64,000 nucleotides of DNA, taken from positions 2,356,001 through 2,420,000 of the forward strand of contig NZ_OZ075067.1 of assembly GCF_964186585.1 (NCBI RefSeq). The letters are read 5' to 3'. This DNA is from Microbacterium sp. MM2322 (lineage in GTDB: Bacteria; Actinomycetota; Actinomycetes; Actinomycetales; Microbacteriaceae). The position numbers and the translations under genes were made by a program. Below the pieces are notes generated by a model. That model saw only the letters and a program-made list of their open reading frames with translations. It was not told the DNA's origin and did no database searches. Shown here piece after piece: positions 43,436-53,158 of this stretch; position 1 is the first letter of the stretch, and every line of letters begins with the position of its first letter.

Positions 43436-45933
43436 CCCACCTCTCCCGCCGCCCCCTCCACGACGGATGGACCGTCCGCGCCGCAGCGGGACCTGCGCCC
43501 GTGGCACTCGAAGGTCTCACCGTCCCCGCCACGGTGCCGGGCAGCATCCACGTCGACCTGCTCGCGGGAGGATTCATCCCCGACCCGTTCCACGGCGACA
43601 ACGAGTCGCTCCTGGCCTGGATCGGTCTCGTCGACTGGACGTACCGGACCGCCTTCGCGTGGACGCCCGACGGGAGCGACCGTCACGACCTCGTCTTCGA
43701 CGGCCTCGACACCGTCGCGACGATCCGCCTCAACGGCGAGGTCGTCGGCGAGGTCGCGAACCAGCACCGCTCCTACCGCTACGACGTCGCCGCTCTCCTC
43801 CGCGACGGCGACAACGAGCTGGAGGTCGCGTTCCGCGCGCCGGTGCCGTACGCGAACCAGGCGAGCCTCGACCTCGGAGCGCGTCCCCGCCCCTACCCGC
43901 TCCCCTACGAGGCGATCCGCAAGTCTGCGTGCAGCTTCGGGTGGGACTGGGGCATCGCGACCTACACGAGCGGCATCTGGAAGCCGGTGCGTCTCGAGTC
44001 GTGGTCGGCGGCCCGCCTCGCCGAGACGCGGGTCGTGGCGACGCCCGACGGCGACGGGGGGCGCGTCGCGGTCGACGTCGTCCTCGAACGAGCGGATGCC
44101 GGTGGCCGCCCCCTCACCGCCCGCCTGAGTGTGAGAGGACCCGGCATCGACGGCACCGCGACCGCCGAGTCGACACTCGGCGAGCGCGACGGCCGCGTCG
44201 AGGTGGACCTCGCCTCGGTCGAACGCTGGTGGCCGGTCGGCCACGGCGCGCAGCCGCTCTACACGGTGGACATCGCGCTCGTCGCGGACGACGCGGTGAT
44301 CGACGCGACCTCCCGTCGGATCGGTTTCCGGACCGTCCAGTGGGACATCGAGCCGGATGCCGCGGGCACCCCGTACACGCTCGTCGTCAACGACCGTCCG
44401 ATCTTCGTGAAGGGCGTCAACTGGATCCCCGACGACGCCCTCCCCGTGCGGGTCGACCGCGAGCGCTACGCGCGTCGCCTGCAGCAGGCGGTCGATGCGA
44501 ACATCAACCTGATCCGGGTCTGGGGCGGCGGCCTGTACGAGTCCGACGATTTCTACGACCTCGCGGATGAGAAGGGGCTCCTCGTCTGGCAGGACTTCCT
44601 GTTCGCCTGCGCGGCGTACCCCGAAGAGGAGCCCCTCCGCTCCGAGATCGAAGCCGAAGCCCGCGAGAACGTCGCGCGGCTCGCGTCGCACGCCTCGCTC
44701 GCCCAGCTCGTGGGCAACAACGAGAATCTGTGGGGCTTCGAGGACTGGGGCTGGAAGCTGAGCCTCGACGGCAAGACGTGGGGCGCGACGTACTACTACG
44801 AGCTGTTCCCCGCGATCATCTCCGAACTCGCGCCTCATGTGCCGTACGCCCCCGGCAGCCCGTTCAGCCCGGAGACCGGGTGGGATGCGGCATCCGCTCG
44901 CCAGACGGGACCGCACCCGAACGACGAGCAGCACGGCAGCATGCACCTGTGGGAGCAGTGGAACAGGCGCGACTGGACCACCTATCGCGACCACACGCCG
45001 CGTTTCGTCGCCGAGTTCGGGTGGCAGGCACCGCCGGCGTGGACGACGCTCGTCGAATCGGTCGTCGATGCCCCACTGACGCCGGAGTCGCCGGGCATGA
45101 TCGTCCACCAGAAGGCGACCGACGGCAACGTGAAACTCACGAACGGGCTGCTTCCCCATTTCCGGGTGCCGGCGGACATGGAGACCTGGCACTGGGCGAT
45201 GCAGCTCAACCAAGCACTCGCCGTCGGCGCGGCGGTCAATCACTTCCGTTCGCACGCGCCGCACACGATGGGTGCGGTCGTGTGGCAGCTCAACGACTGC
45301 TGGCCGGTCACCTCGTGGGCCGCGATCGACGGAGCCGAGCGGGTGAAGCCCCTCTACCACGCGCTCAAGAACGCCTTCGCGCCGCGCGTCGTCACGGTGC
45401 AGCCGCGTGACGGCGGGCTGGCGGCGGTCCTGAGCAACGACACCGATGAGACCTGGAGCGTCGCACTCCGCACGCGCCGGGTGTCGTTCGCGGGCCACGA
45501 GCTCGCCGGCGCGACAACCGAGGTGACGCTCACGCCGCGGGGCACACTGACGGTGTCGATCGGCGACGCGTTCGCGACGGCGACGGATGCCGCCGACGAA
45601 GCACTCGTGCTCGATGCCGGCGAGGCCCGCGGAGTCTGGTACTTCGCCGAACCGCGCGACTCGACCCTCGGAGAGGCGGGACTGTCGGTCACGGCACAGG
45701 CCGTCGAAGGCGGCACGGAAGTCAGCATCACGGCTGAGGGCTTCGCCCGCGACGTGAGTCTGCTCGCCGACAAGGTGCACCCGTCGGCGCAGCCCGACGA
45801 CGGGCTCTTCACCCTGCTCCCCGGGGAGACTCGACGCGTCGTCGTGCGTCATGACGGCGACGCCGCTCTCGACGCCGACGCGCTCTCGGACCCGCGCGTG
45901 CTGCGTTCCGCGAACCAGCTGGTGAGCGGGTGA
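43432..45933 (+). CDS. Beta-mannosidase, GH2
   Basis: An 833-residue GH2 enzyme. It has an N-terminal jelly-roll (VPATVPGSIHVDLLAGGFIPDPFHGDNE) with the double-Trp segment CSFGWDWG, Ig-like domains, then the TIM barrel (VKGVNWIPDDALP, NLIRVWGGGLYESDDFYDLADEKGLLVWQDF). The acid/base Glu431 is in VGNNENLWG and the likely nucleophile Glu528 is in AEFGWQ. This is the mannosidase subgroup, not beta-galactosidase. There is no signal peptide, so it hydrolyses imported manno-oligosaccharides in the cytoplasm. The start is GTG, overlapping the permease stop, with AGGAG upstream. Confidence 0.93.
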   Translation: MTHLSRRPLHDGWTVRAAAGPAPVALEGLTVPATVPGSIHVDLLAGGFIPDPFHGDNESLLAWIGLVDWTYRTAFAWTPDGSDRHDLVFDGLDTVATIRLNGEVVGEVANQHRSYRYDVAALLRDGDNELEVAFRAPVPYANQASLDLGARPRPYPLPYEAIRKSACSFGWDWGIATYTSGIWKPVRLESWSAARLAETRVVATPDGDGGRVAVDVVLERADAGGRPLTARLSVRGPGIDGTATAESTLGERDGRVEVDLASVERWWPVGHGAQPLYTVDIALVADDAVIDATSRRIGFRTVQWDIEPDAAGTPYTLVVNDRPIFVKGVNWIPDDALPVRVDRERYARRLQQAVDANINLIRVWGGGLYESDDFYDLADEKGLLVWQDFLFACAAYPEEEPLRSEIEAEARENVARLASHASLAQLVGNNENLWGFEDWGWKLSLDGKTWGATYYYELFPAIISELAPHVPYAPGSPFSPETGWDAASARQTGPHPNDEQHGSMHLWEQWNRRDWTTYRDHTPRFVAEFGWQAPPAWTTLVESVVDAPLTPESPGMIVHQKATDGNVKLTNGLLPHFRVPADMETWHWAMQLNQALAVGAAVNHFRSHAPHTMGAVVWQLNDCWPVTSWAAIDGAERVKPLYHALKNAFAPRVVTVQPRDGGLAAVLSNDTDETWSVALRTRRVSFAGHELAGATTEVTLTPRGTLTVSIGDAFATATDAADEALVLDAGEARGVWYFAEPRDSTLGEAGLSVTAQAVEGGTEVSITAEGFARDVSLLADKVHPSAQPDDGLFTLLPGETRRVVVRHDGDAALDADALSDPRVLRSANQLVSG

Positions 45934-46036
45934 GCCGACTCGCCCACCGACGACTACTGTCCTTAGGGCACGCAGGCAGGAACCTTCCTGCGCGAGCAGT
46001 ACCGGGCCTGACGGGCACCGCCAGCGGAGGAGAACG

Positions 46037-46960
46037 ATGAACGCGCGCCGAGTGTTGGCCATCGATGCGGGTCAGAGCGACATCAAGGTGCGGGTGAGCG
46101 ATGGGCAGCGCCGGGAAGACCTGGCGTTCCACGGGATCCACACCGGGACCCCGCTGCTTCCACAGCTCGCCCAGGTGGTGAAGGACACGCTCGCACGAAC
46201 GGGCGCCGAGCTCGATGTCGTGACCGCCGGCATCTCGGGGCTGACCGATCGCGATGCCGATGCCGATGCTCTGCTCGCTCTCATCCAGGGCGACGGCGTC
46301 CGCGCCACGATGCTCGCGCACGACTCGACGACGTCGTTCCTCGGCGCCCTCGGCGATCGGCATGGAGCAGTCGTCGCCGCCGGCACCGGTGTCGTCACTC
46401 TCGCCGTCGGCGAATCCGACACCGCGCGGGTCGACGGCTGGGGCTGGATCATGGGCGACGCCGGCAGCGGCTACTGGATCGGCCGCGAGGCTCTCGACGC
46501 CGTCATGCGCGCCTACGACGGACGAGGTCCCGCCACGGCTCTGACGGACGCCGCCGTCTCGCGGTGGCCGGATCTGACGCAGGCGTACATGGCACTGCAG
46601 GCCGATCACGACCGAGTGCGGGTGGTGGCTTCCCTCGCCCGCGAGGTCGCCGCGGCAGCGGATGCCGGCGATCAGGTCGCTCGGGACATCGCCCGCCGGG
46701 CGGCACACGAGCTCGCGCACAGTGCGAGAACCGCCGTCGGCCGCGTACGCACCGACGAAGCGACGTTCGACGTGTGCGCGATCGGCGGCGTGTTCTCGTC
46801 GCAGACACTTCATGCCGCCTTCGTCGATGAGCTCGATGACGGCTCCGGGCTCCGCATCGTCGCGCCGCGAGGCGTCGGCATCGACGGCGCCCTCGCGCTG
46901 GCGGAGATCACCCCCGCTCACCCGCTCGGCGCTGCCGTCCACCGCGCCGGCGCGGTCTGA
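46037..46960 (+). CDS. BadF/BadG-type sugar kinase (N-acetylglucosamine-kinase-like)
   Basis: A 307-residue ASKHA-fold ATPase. The phosphate-1 motif is LAIDAGQSDIKVRV, followed by GISGLTDRD, the catalytic region LAHDSTTSFLGAL, the GAGTGVVTLAV-like phosphate-2 segment and DAGSGYWIGREALD. It belongs to the BadF/BadG/BcrA/D family, which includes N-acetylglucosamine and glucosamine kinases. GGAGGAGA precedes the ATG. It follows the mannosidase by 103 bp and may phosphorylate the released sugar; the substrate is not certain. Confidence 0.85.
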   Translation: MNARRVLAIDAGQSDIKVRVSDGQRREDLAFHGIHTGTPLLPQLAQVVKDTLARTGAELDVVTAGISGLTDRDADADALLALIQGDGVRATMLAHDSTTSFLGALGDRHGAVVAAGTGVVTLAVGESDTARVDGWGWIMGDAGSGYWIGREALDAVMRAYDGRGPATALTDAAVSRWPDLTQAYMALQADHDRVRVVASLAREVAAAADAGDQVARDIARRAAHELAHSARTAVGRVRTDEATFDVCAIGGVFSSQTLHAAFVDELDDGSGLRIVAPRGVGIDGALALAEITPAHPLGAAVHRAGAV

Positions 46961-47005
46961 CCCGCAGGATCCGAACCTGCCGGGTCCTCGGCGGGTATGC
47001 CTGCC

Positions 47006-47081
47006 GTGCCGAGTGCAGGTGAAATGGGCTCCGACAGTGCTCTGAGGCACGGTGAGAGCCCACTGAACCTGCACCCGGCAC
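47006..47081. repeat. 76-bp imperfect palindromic element
   Basis: The outer 26-base arms match at about 22 positions: GTGCCGAGTGCAGGT...GGGCTC on the left, GAGCCC...ACCTGCACCCGGCAC on the right. The centre holds shorter complementary pieces. It lies between the kinase gene and the ABC exporter genes, next to a separate strong terminator at 47099-47139. It could be a MITE-like remnant or a second terminator. Confidence 0.6.
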
Positions 47082-47098
47082 ACACGCCCGCCGCGAAC

Positions 47099-47139
47099 GA
47101 CGGATGCCGGGGCCCCGACGTCGGGCCCCGGCATCCGTC
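47099..47139. terminator. Bidirectional terminator between convergent genes
   Basis: Perfect 17-bp stem GACGGATGCCGGGGCCC / GGGCCCCGGCATCCGTC with a 7-base loop, between the BadF-type kinase and the ABC exporter. The stem contains an inverted GGATGCC pair. Confidence 0.85.
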
Positions 47140-47156
47140 TGCCACTCCAGGGCGAC

Positions 47157-48968
47157 TCAGACGAGAGATTCCCGCCAGGCGCGATGCAGCTGGGCGAACT
47201 TGCCCGTGCCGGCGATCAGTGCCGCGGGAACGTCGTCCTCGATCATGCGCCCGTGCTCCATGACGAGCACGCGGTCGGCGATCGCGACCGTCGAGAGGCG
47301 GTGCGCGATGATGATCGCCGTGCGGTCGGCGAGCAGGGTGCCGAGGGCGTCCTGGATCTGCCGTTCGCTCGGGATGTCGAGCGACGCCGTGGCCTCGTCG
47401 AGGATGAGAACCGCCGGGTCGGCGAGGAACGCGCGGGCGAACGAGATCAGCTGGCGCTGCCCCGCCGACACGCGGCCACCGCGCTTGTTGACGTCCGTGT
47501 CGTAGCCGTCCGGCAGCTTCTCGATGAACGCTTCCGCACCGACGGCACGCGCCGCCGCACGGATCTCGTCCATCGTCGCGTCCGGCTTTCCGAGCGCGAT
47601 GTTGTCGGCCACGGTCCCACTGAACAGGTACGCCTCCTGCGTCACCATGACGATCGCGCGGCGGAGATCCTTCGGGTGGAGATCTCTCAGATCGACGCCG
47701 TCGAGCGTCACCGCACCGCGGGTGGGGTCGTAGAAACGCGCCACGAGCTTGGCGAGCGTCGACTTTCCGGCACCCGTCGTCCCCACGAGGGCGATCGTCT
47801 GCCCCGCGGGGATGTCGAGGCGGAAGTCCGGCAGGATCGTCTTCGACTCGGAGTACCCGAAGGTCACGTCGTCGAAGCTGAGGTGCCCGCGCGCCTCGCG
47901 CAGCTCGACCGGATCGGTCGGGTCGGGAACGGTCGGGTCCTCTTCGAGGACGCCCGACACCTTCTCGAGCGCCGCCGTCGCCGACTGGTAGGAGTTCAGG
48001 AAGAACGCCACCTCCTGCATGGGTGCGAAGAAGTTCCGCACGTACAGGACGGCCGACAGCAGGAAACCGAGCTCGAGAGCCCCGCTCACCACGCGCAGAC
48101 CACCCCAGAGCAGCACTGCCGCGAGGGCGAAGGATGCCAGGGCCATCATCGCGGGCTCGAACGTGCCGAACAGGCGGATCGAGCGCATGTTGATGTCGCG
48201 GTAGTCGCTCGCCAGACCGCCGAACTCGCGGTCGTTCGCCGGCTCCTTGCGGAACGCCTTGACGGCGCGGACACCGGTCATCGTCTCGACGAACTTGACG
48301 ATCACCTTGGCGCTCACGACGCGGGACTCGCGGTAGACGACCTGCGAGCGCAGGTAGAACCAGCGCATGAGGAAGAACAGCGGGACGCCCATGGCTGCGA
48401 GGACGAGACCGGACTGCCAGTCGAGCAGGATCAGCGCGACGAGAGTGAACCCGCCGTACAGCAGGCCCGAGACGAGCTCGTTCAGACCGCCGTCGAGCAG
48501 CTCGCGGATCGTGTCGAGGTCGCTCGTCTGTCGCGAGATGATGCGGCCCGACGTGTACGACTCGTGGAACTCGAGGCTGAGCTTCTGCGTGTGCAGGAAG
48601 ATCCGCTTGCGGAGGTCCAGCATGACCGCCTGGGTCAGGCGCGCCACGACGACGGCGTACCAGCCGATGAGCGCGGCGCCGCCGATCGCGGAGATCAGGA
48701 AGATGATGACGACGACGATCGTCGGCATCCAGTCGGCTTCCTTCTGGACGGCCGGGAGCGCGTTCGCGATGCCCCAGCCGACGAGGGCGGGACCGGCGAC
48801 GCGGAGGACGGTCGAGATGACCAGCACGATCCCCGCGAGGACGAGCTGCATCTTCAGCGGCGTGACGAGCGACCCGAGGAGTCGCAGCGAGCGACGCCGG
48901 ATCTGCCGGCTCTCTTCGCGGGTGTAATCGGAGCGGTCTTCGCCGCTGGTGCCCGTGACGGTGCTCAC
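47157..48968 (-). CDS. ABC exporter half-transporter (canonical NBD partner)
   Basis: A 603-residue fused TMD-NBD protein. Six transmembrane helices (residues about 30-330) precede the ATPase: Walker [11 protein letters not shown]-loop [12 protein letters not shown], signature VSAGQRQ (not LSGGQ), Walker [13 protein letters not shown] with the catalytic Glu, and switch His in IIAHRLSTV. It pairs with the next half-transporter, whose Walker B lacks the Glu. The pair forms a heterodimeric MdlAB/BmrCD-type exporter with one consensus and one degenerate ATP site. Its start codon overlaps the end of the upstream gene. Confidence 0.93.
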   Translation of the reverse strand: MSTVTGTSGEDRSDYTREESRQIRRRSLRLLGSLVTPLKMQLVLAGIVLVISTVLRVAGPALVGWGIANALPAVQKEADWMPTIVVVIIFLISAIGGAALIGWYAVVVARLTQAVMLDLRKRIFLHTQKLSLEFHESYTSGRIISRQTSDLDTIRELLDGGLNELVSGLLYGGFTLVALILLDWQSGLVLAAMGVPLFFLMRWFYLRSQVVYRESRVVSAKVIVKFVETMTGVRAVKAFRKEPANDREFGGLASDYRDINMRSIRLFGTFEPAMMALASFALAAVLLWGGLRVVSGALELGFLLSAVLYVRNFFAPMQEVAFFLNSYQSATAALEKVSGVLEEDPTVPDPTDPVELREARGHLSFDDVTFGYSESKTILPDFRLDIPAGQTIALVGTTGAGKSTLAKLVARFYDPTRGAVTLDGVDLRDLHPKDLRRAIVMVTQEAYLFSGTVADNIALGKPDATMDEIRAAARAVGAEAFIEKLPDGYDTDVNKRGGRVSAGQRQLISFARAFLADPAVLILDEATASLDIPSERQIQDALGTLLADRTAIIIAHRLSTVAIADRVLVMEHGRMIEDDVPAALIAGTGKFAQLHRAWRESLV

Positions 48969-50785
48969 AGGGACACCTCCCTCTTCTGCTGACGTTCCTG
49001 CTCGTCCTCGAGACTCGAGATGACGTGCCGGTAGTGCTCGCTGGTGCGCAGGAGCTCGGAGTGCGTGCCGACGGCGGTGATGCGTCCCTCTTCGAGGAGC
49101 GCGACGCGGTCGGCGAGTGTGACGGTGGAGGGCCGGTGCGCGACGACGAGCGCCGTCGTCTCGGCCAGGACCACACGGAGGGCGTCCTCGACGAGCGCCT
49201 CGGTGTCGACGTCGAGCGCCGACAGCGGGTCGTCGAGGACGAGGACGGCGGGACGCGCCGCGACGGCGCGCGCGAGCGCGAGGCGCTGACGCTGACCGCC
49301 CGAGAGGCTGAGCCCCTCTTCGCCGATGACGGTGTCGACGCCGTCGGGCAGGTCGTCGACGAACGCGGCCTGCGCGACCTGAAGGGCCTCGCGCATGACG
49401 CGCTCCCCCTCGGCGCTCTGCGGGTCGAGGTCCTCGCGCCCGAGCAGGACGTTCTCACGCACGGTCTGCGAGAACAGCGTCGCGTCCTCGAAAGCCATGC
49501 CGACGTGACGGCGCAGCTCGGTCAACGGCAGGTCGCGGACGTCGACGCCGTCGATCAGCACGCGACCGCCGGTGACATCGTAAAGGCGCCCGGGCAGGGT
49601 CGTGAGCGTCGTCTTGCCCGACCCCGTCAGACCGACGAGAGCCATGGTCTCGCCGGGTCGCAGCGACAGGTCGATGCCGTCGAGCAGGTCGCGCTCGGTG
49701 GCCGCGGCATCCTGATACCGGAACCGCGCCCCCTCGAAGACCAGCTCGCCGCGGGGCTCCGCGATCGAGACCGGGTTCTCGGGGTCGACGATCGTGTTCT
49801 GCTCGTCGAACACTTCGAAGATGCGGTCCGTCGCGGTGCGTGCGTCGACGAGGAACGAGAACAGGAACCCGATCGACTCGACGGGCCAGCGGAGGATCGT
49901 CGCCATCGCGAAGAAGGCGATGAGCGCGGCGGTGTCGATCTCGCCGACCGAGACGAGGTAGATGCCCGCGCCGAGGCACAGCGCGAAGGCGATGTCGGGC
50001 AGCAGCACGAGCCAGAACCAGATCCAGCCGACGGCCTTGGCCTTGCTGATCTCGGTCTCGCGCAGCGTCTCGGCCTGGCGGGTGAACTTGCGCAGGGCAT
50101 GGCTGCCGCGCCCGAAGGCCTTGAGGACGCGGATGCCGTGCACCGACTCCTCGACGGCGGTCGCCAGGTCACCGGCCTGGTCCTGGCTCTGCCGTGACAG
50201 CATGCCGTAACGGTTCTCGAACACGAAGCCCGCGATCCACAGCGGTGCGGAGACGATGACGAAGATCGTGCCGAGCAGCCAGTGCCAGCTGAACAGGATC
50301 GCCGAGCCGACGACGATCGTGATCATGTTCACGACCAGCAGGACGACGCCGAACGCCATCCACCGGCGGATGAGGCCGATGTCCTGCATCATGCGGCTGA
50401 GCAGCTGGCCCGACTGCCACCGGTCGTGGAAGGCGACGGGCAGGCGCTGCAACCGTCCGTAGAAGTCGGTGCGCAGCTCGTACTCGACGGCGGTGGCGGG
50501 AGAGAGCACGAACCAGCGGCGCGCCCAGACCATGAGCGCTTCGAGCAGGCCGAGCAGCAGCACGGCGCCGCCGCCGAGGGCGATCAGCCACGGGTTGCCC
50601 GAGGCGATGGGACCGTTCGTGCCGACGATCTGCTCGAGGACGAGCGGGATGGACAGGCCCAGCAGGCTCGCGATGAGCGCGCTGAGGGCACCGAGCCCGA
50701 GACGCGGGAGCACGGGCTTCGCGAACGGGATCAGGCGGGCGAGGGAGCGGGCGGTGGACAGACGGGGATGCGTCGAGGAGGTCAT
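48965..50785 (-). CDS. ABC exporter half-transporter (degenerate NBD partner)
   Basis: A 606-residue TMD-NBD protein. Walker A is GLTGSGKTT and the signature is the canonical [14 protein letters not shown]. Walker B reads [12 protein letters not shown], with Asp in place of the catalytic Glu. The switch His is present (VVAHRPSTV). In the heterodimer its Walker site pairs with the VSAGQ signature of the partner, giving the degenerate site. Its own LSGGQ completes the partner's active site. It is the first ABC gene of the transcript, 137 bp after a 23-codon leader ORF. Drug or peptide export is likely; the substrate is unknown. Confidence 0.93.
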   Translation of the reverse strand: MTSSTHPRLSTARSLARLIPFAKPVLPRLGLGALSALIASLLGLSIPLVLEQIVGTNGPIASGNPWLIALGGGAVLLLGLLEALMVWARRWFVLSPATAVEYELRTDFYGRLQRLPVAFHDRWQSGQLLSRMMQDIGLIRRWMAFGVVLLVVNMITIVVGSAILFSWHWLLGTIFVIVSAPLWIAGFVFENRYGMLSRQSQDQAGDLATAVEESVHGIRVLKAFGRGSHALRKFTRQAETLRETEISKAKAVGWIWFWLVLLPDIAFALCLGAGIYLVSVGEIDTAALIAFFAMATILRWPVESIGFLFSFLVDARTATDRIFEVFDEQNTIVDPENPVSIAEPRGELVFEGARFRYQDAAATERDLLDGIDLSLRPGETMALVGLTGSGKTTLTTLPGRLYDVTGGRVLIDGVDVRDLPLTELRRHVGMAFEDATLFSQTVRENVLLGREDLDPQSAEGERVMREALQVAQAAFVDDLPDGVDTVIGEEGLSLSGGQRQRLALARAVAARPAVLVLDDPLSALDVDTEALVEDALRVVLAETTALVVAHRPSTVTLADRVALLEEGRITAVGTHSELLRTSEHYRHVISSLEDEQERQQKREVSL

Positions 50786-50885
50786 GATCCTGCACAGGTG
50801 AGGAGCGGATGCCGAGGCGGCGAGGAGCGCGGCGTGGCGCGGACGATCAGGGTCGCGGTGACCCGTCGAGGGAGAACGAAGAGGT

Positions 50886-50904
50886 GCGCGGGAAGCTTCC
50901 GCGC
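50886..50904 (-). promoter_or_regulatory. Candidate attenuator hairpin in the ABC exporter leader
   Basis: On the transcript GCGCGG...CCGCGC form a 6-bp GC stem with an inner GAAGCTTC-like continuation, 18 bases after the leader-ORF stop. A pyrimidine/U-containing tract (CACCTCTTCGTTCTCCC) follows. This is compatible with an intrinsic terminator controlled by ribosome position on the leader ORF. Confidence 0.45.
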
Positions 50905-50922
50905 GGGATCAGATCCTCGGTG

Positions 50923-50994
50923 TCATCCCTGACGGACGGGGCGTCCGGCGACGAGGAAGGCGGCGGACTTCGTGTAGACGATCTCCGTGGACAT
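50923..50994 (-). CDS. 23-residue leader peptide ORF upstream of the ABC exporter
   Basis: ATG at 50994, stop at 50923. The peptide begins MSTEIVYTKS, has a hydrophobic AAFLVAG middle and ends RPVRQG. AAGGAGGA lies five bases before the ATG, the strongest ribosome-binding site in this part of the window, which argues for real translation. It lies on the same strand, 137 bp before the exporter operon, with a hairpin between. BmrB upstream of BmrCD in Bacillus is a known leader-peptide precedent for such exporters. It could instead be a small secreted or membrane peptide exported by the ABC pair; no RiPP-type core is evident. Confidence 0.6.
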   Translation of the reverse strand: MSTEIVYTKSAAFLVAGRPVRQG

Positions 50995-51070
50995 GGCTTC
51001 CTCCTTGATGGGGCCGGACGAGGCGCCCGCATCGCGCGGGAGCCCTCCAGGATATCCCCGTGCTTTCGCA

Positions 51071-51086
51071 GTAAGCAAGCGTTTAC
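51071..51086. promoter_or_regulatory. Imperfect palindrome upstream of the leader ORF
   Basis: GTAAGCAAGCGTTTAC has complementary ends (GTAA/TTAC and a C/G step inside). It lies 77 bp before the leader-ORF start and 13 bp from the ogt stop. This is a possible operator for the exporter unit; the regulator is not in the window. Confidence 0.35.
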
Positions 51087-51098
51087 CGGAGATCTGTC

Positions 51099-51590
51099 TC
51101 AGATCGCCGCCTCGCGCTCCAACAGCCGCATCTTCACGTCGAGTCCCCACGCGAATCCGCCGAGTGCTCCCCCGGTGCGGAGCACCCGGTGGCAGGGGAC
51201 GAACAGCGCGGGCGCGTTCCGCGCGCAGATGGATGCCGCGGCCCGAACGGCGGTCGGCGAGCCGAGGTGCGCCGCGAACTCGCCGTACGTGAGCGGACGC
51301 CCGGCCGGGATGCTGCGCAGCGCCGCCCAGCCCGCCGTCTGCATCGCCGTCCCCTGCTGCGACACCGGCACCTCGTCGATCGCGGTCAGGTCGCCGTCGT
51401 AGTAGGCGGTGACAGCGGCGGCGGAGCGGGTTCGACCCGTCGCGATGTCGGCGGGAACCCGGTCTGCGCGGAGCCGTCCGAGGATGGCCGCAGCGTCGGC
51501 GGTCCACCCCGACGCCAGTACGCGGCCGTCGTCTTCGAGAATCGTGAACGCCCCGTCGGGGGTGTCGAGGGTCTGCAGAATCGCGGTCAT
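51099..51590 (-). CDS. ogt: Methylated-DNA-[protein]-cysteine S-methyltransferase
   Basis: A 163-residue protein with the acceptor Cys133 in [11 protein letters not shown] and the upstream helix-turn-helix region [28 protein letters not shown]. The N-terminal half is the usual alpha/beta domain. It repairs O6-methylguanine by self-methylation. The ATG at 51590 overlaps the Ada-AlkA stop (ATGA), so both repair genes form one operon. Confidence 0.93.
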   Translation of the reverse strand: MTAILQTLDTPDGAFTILEDDGRVLASGWTADAAAILGRLRADRVPADIATGRTRSAAAVTAYYDGDLTAIDEVPVSQQGTAMQTAGWAALRSIPAGRPLTYGEFAAHLGSPTAVRAAASICARNAPALFVPCHRVLRTGGALGGFAWGLDVKMRLLEREAAI

Positions 51591-53089
51591 CGGTCGGCCT
51601 TTCGGGGTGGGGATGCGTCGCCGACCCGCCACGCCTGCGTGACGGGAGCGGCGTACCAGAGGTGAGCCATCAGGTAGCTGCGCCACGGGGCGACGCGAGC
51701 CGACCAGGCGGTGAGGCCCGCGGCATCCGCAGGGATGCCGGCGGCCGCCGCCCCTGCACGGGCGGCCACGTCACCGGGAAGCAGGACGTCGGGGTCGCCG
51801 AGCACCCGCATCCGGACGTAGTCGGCGGTCCACGGCCCGATCCCGGGGAGCGCCAGCAGCGCGGCGCGCTGCTCGTGCGTATCGTCGCCCGGGCTCATCC
51901 GCAGCGTCCCCTCGGCGAGCGCGGTCGCTGCGTGGACGATCGCGCGGATGCGCGCACCGGGACCGCGCAGCACCTCTCCCCCGCGCTCGGCGATCACCGC
52001 CGGTGTGGGGAAGAGGACCGCGGGGCCGGACGGCGTCTCGACCGGCTCGCCGAGCGCCGCGGCGAGCCTGCCCATCACCGTTCGCGCCGATGCGACGCTG
52101 ATCTGCTGCCCGATCATGGCGCGGATGAGCATCTCATCCGCGTCGAGCGCCGCGGGCAACCGCACGCCGGGAACACGCTCGACGAGGGGGCGCATCTCGG
52201 GATGCCGCGACAGGGCGGCATCGATCGCGGTCGGGTCGGCGTCGAGGTCGAACAGGCGCCGCACGCGTGCGATGAGCGGGGCGAGGTCGCGGAGGGAGGT
52301 GAGCTCGGCGCGCAAGCGGAGTCGACCCGCGCCATCCTGTCGCACGGCGAACCACGCGGGCCCGCCGTCGAGTCGGATGGTCCGCGCGAACGACTGGGCG
52401 TCACCGGTCTCCACTCCCGGGATGGCGTGCGCCCGCATCCACCCGAAGAGCCCGACCGCGTCGAACGGTTCACGCAGCGGAAGCACCAGGTCGATGCGCC
52501 CCGCGGCCGTCGACGTGCCGCGGCGCCGCGCGCGCAGCTCGGTCGGCGAGAGCGAAAATACCTCGGTGATCGTGTCGTTGAACTGACGGATGCTGCCGAA
52601 CCCGGCAGCGAACGCGACGTCGGCCATCGCCAGGTCGGTGTCGACGAGCAGAGTGCGTGCGGTGTGGGCGCGGTGGGCGCGGGCGAGAGCGAGCGGGCCC
52701 GCGCCGAGCTCCGTGGTGAGGAGCCGCGTCAGGTGGCGGTCGGAGTAGCCGAGCCGCGCGGCGAGCCCGGGCACGCCCTCGCGATCGACGACGCCGTCGG
52801 CGATGAGGCGCATCGCCCGCCCGGCGACGTCGCCCCGCAGATTCCACTGCGACGAGCCGGGCGTCGCCTCGGGGAGGCACCGCTTGCACGCCCGGAAACC
52901 GGCCTCGTGTGCCGCAGCGCTCGTCGGGAAGAAGCTGACGTTCGCGGCCTTCGGGGTTCTGGCCGGGCAGCTGGGACGACAGTAGATCCCGGTCGTGTGC
53001 ACGGCGGTCACGAACTGGCCGTCGAAGCGCGCGTCCCGCGCGTCGATCGCGCGATACCGCTCGTCGAAGGTCATCGCCGCGATCGTCAT
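51587..53089 (-). CDS. Ada-AlkA fusion: methylphosphotriester sensor/regulator and 3-methyladenine DNA glycosylase
   Basis: A 500-residue fusion. Residues 1-75 are the AdaA zinc domain with Cys37, Cys41, Cys68 and Cys71 ([16 protein letters not shown]), where Cys37 would accept methyl from phosphotriesters. Residues 80-190 are the AraC-type double HTH ([32 protein letters not shown]). Residues 195-490 are AlkA-type glycosylase with the HhH motif [18 protein letters not shown] followed by the catalytic Asp in LLPGD. Methylation of the sensor turns it into an activator of the operon. The fusion replaces the separate AdaA, AdaB and AlkA of Bacillus. Confidence 0.93.
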   Translation of the reverse strand: MTIAAMTFDERYRAIDARDARFDGQFVTAVHTTGIYCRPSCPARTPKAANVSFFPTSAAAHEAGFRACKRCLPEATPGSSQWNLRGDVAGRAMRLIADGVVDREGVPGLAARLGYSDRHLTRLLTTELGAGPLALARAHRAHTARTLLVDTDLAMADVAFAAGFGSIRQFNDTITEVFSLSPTELRARRRGTSTAAGRIDLVLPLREPFDAVGLFGWMRAHAIPGVETGDAQSFARTIRLDGGPAWFAVRQDGAGRLRLRAELTSLRDLAPLIARVRRLFDLDADPTAIDAALSRHPEMRPLVERVPGVRLPAALDADEMLIRAMIGQQISVASARTVMGRLAAALGEPVETPSGPAVLFPTPAVIAERGGEVLRGPGARIRAIVHAATALAEGTLRMSPGDDTHEQRAALLALPGIGPWTADYVRMRVLGDPDVLLPGDVAARAGAAAAGIPADAAGLTAWSARVAPWRSYLMAHLWYAAPVTQAWRVGDASPPRKADR

Positions 53090-53158
53090 GACCTCAGCCT
53101 GACACGTGCATCCGACACCGACTCGCGGAAATCGGACACGACGACCGGATGCCGCGCG

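Noticed and set aside
46037..46960. ROK kinase or second repressor
   Set aside because: It lacks the ROK zinc motif and any helix-turn-helix. The motifs fit the BadF/BadG ATPase family instead.
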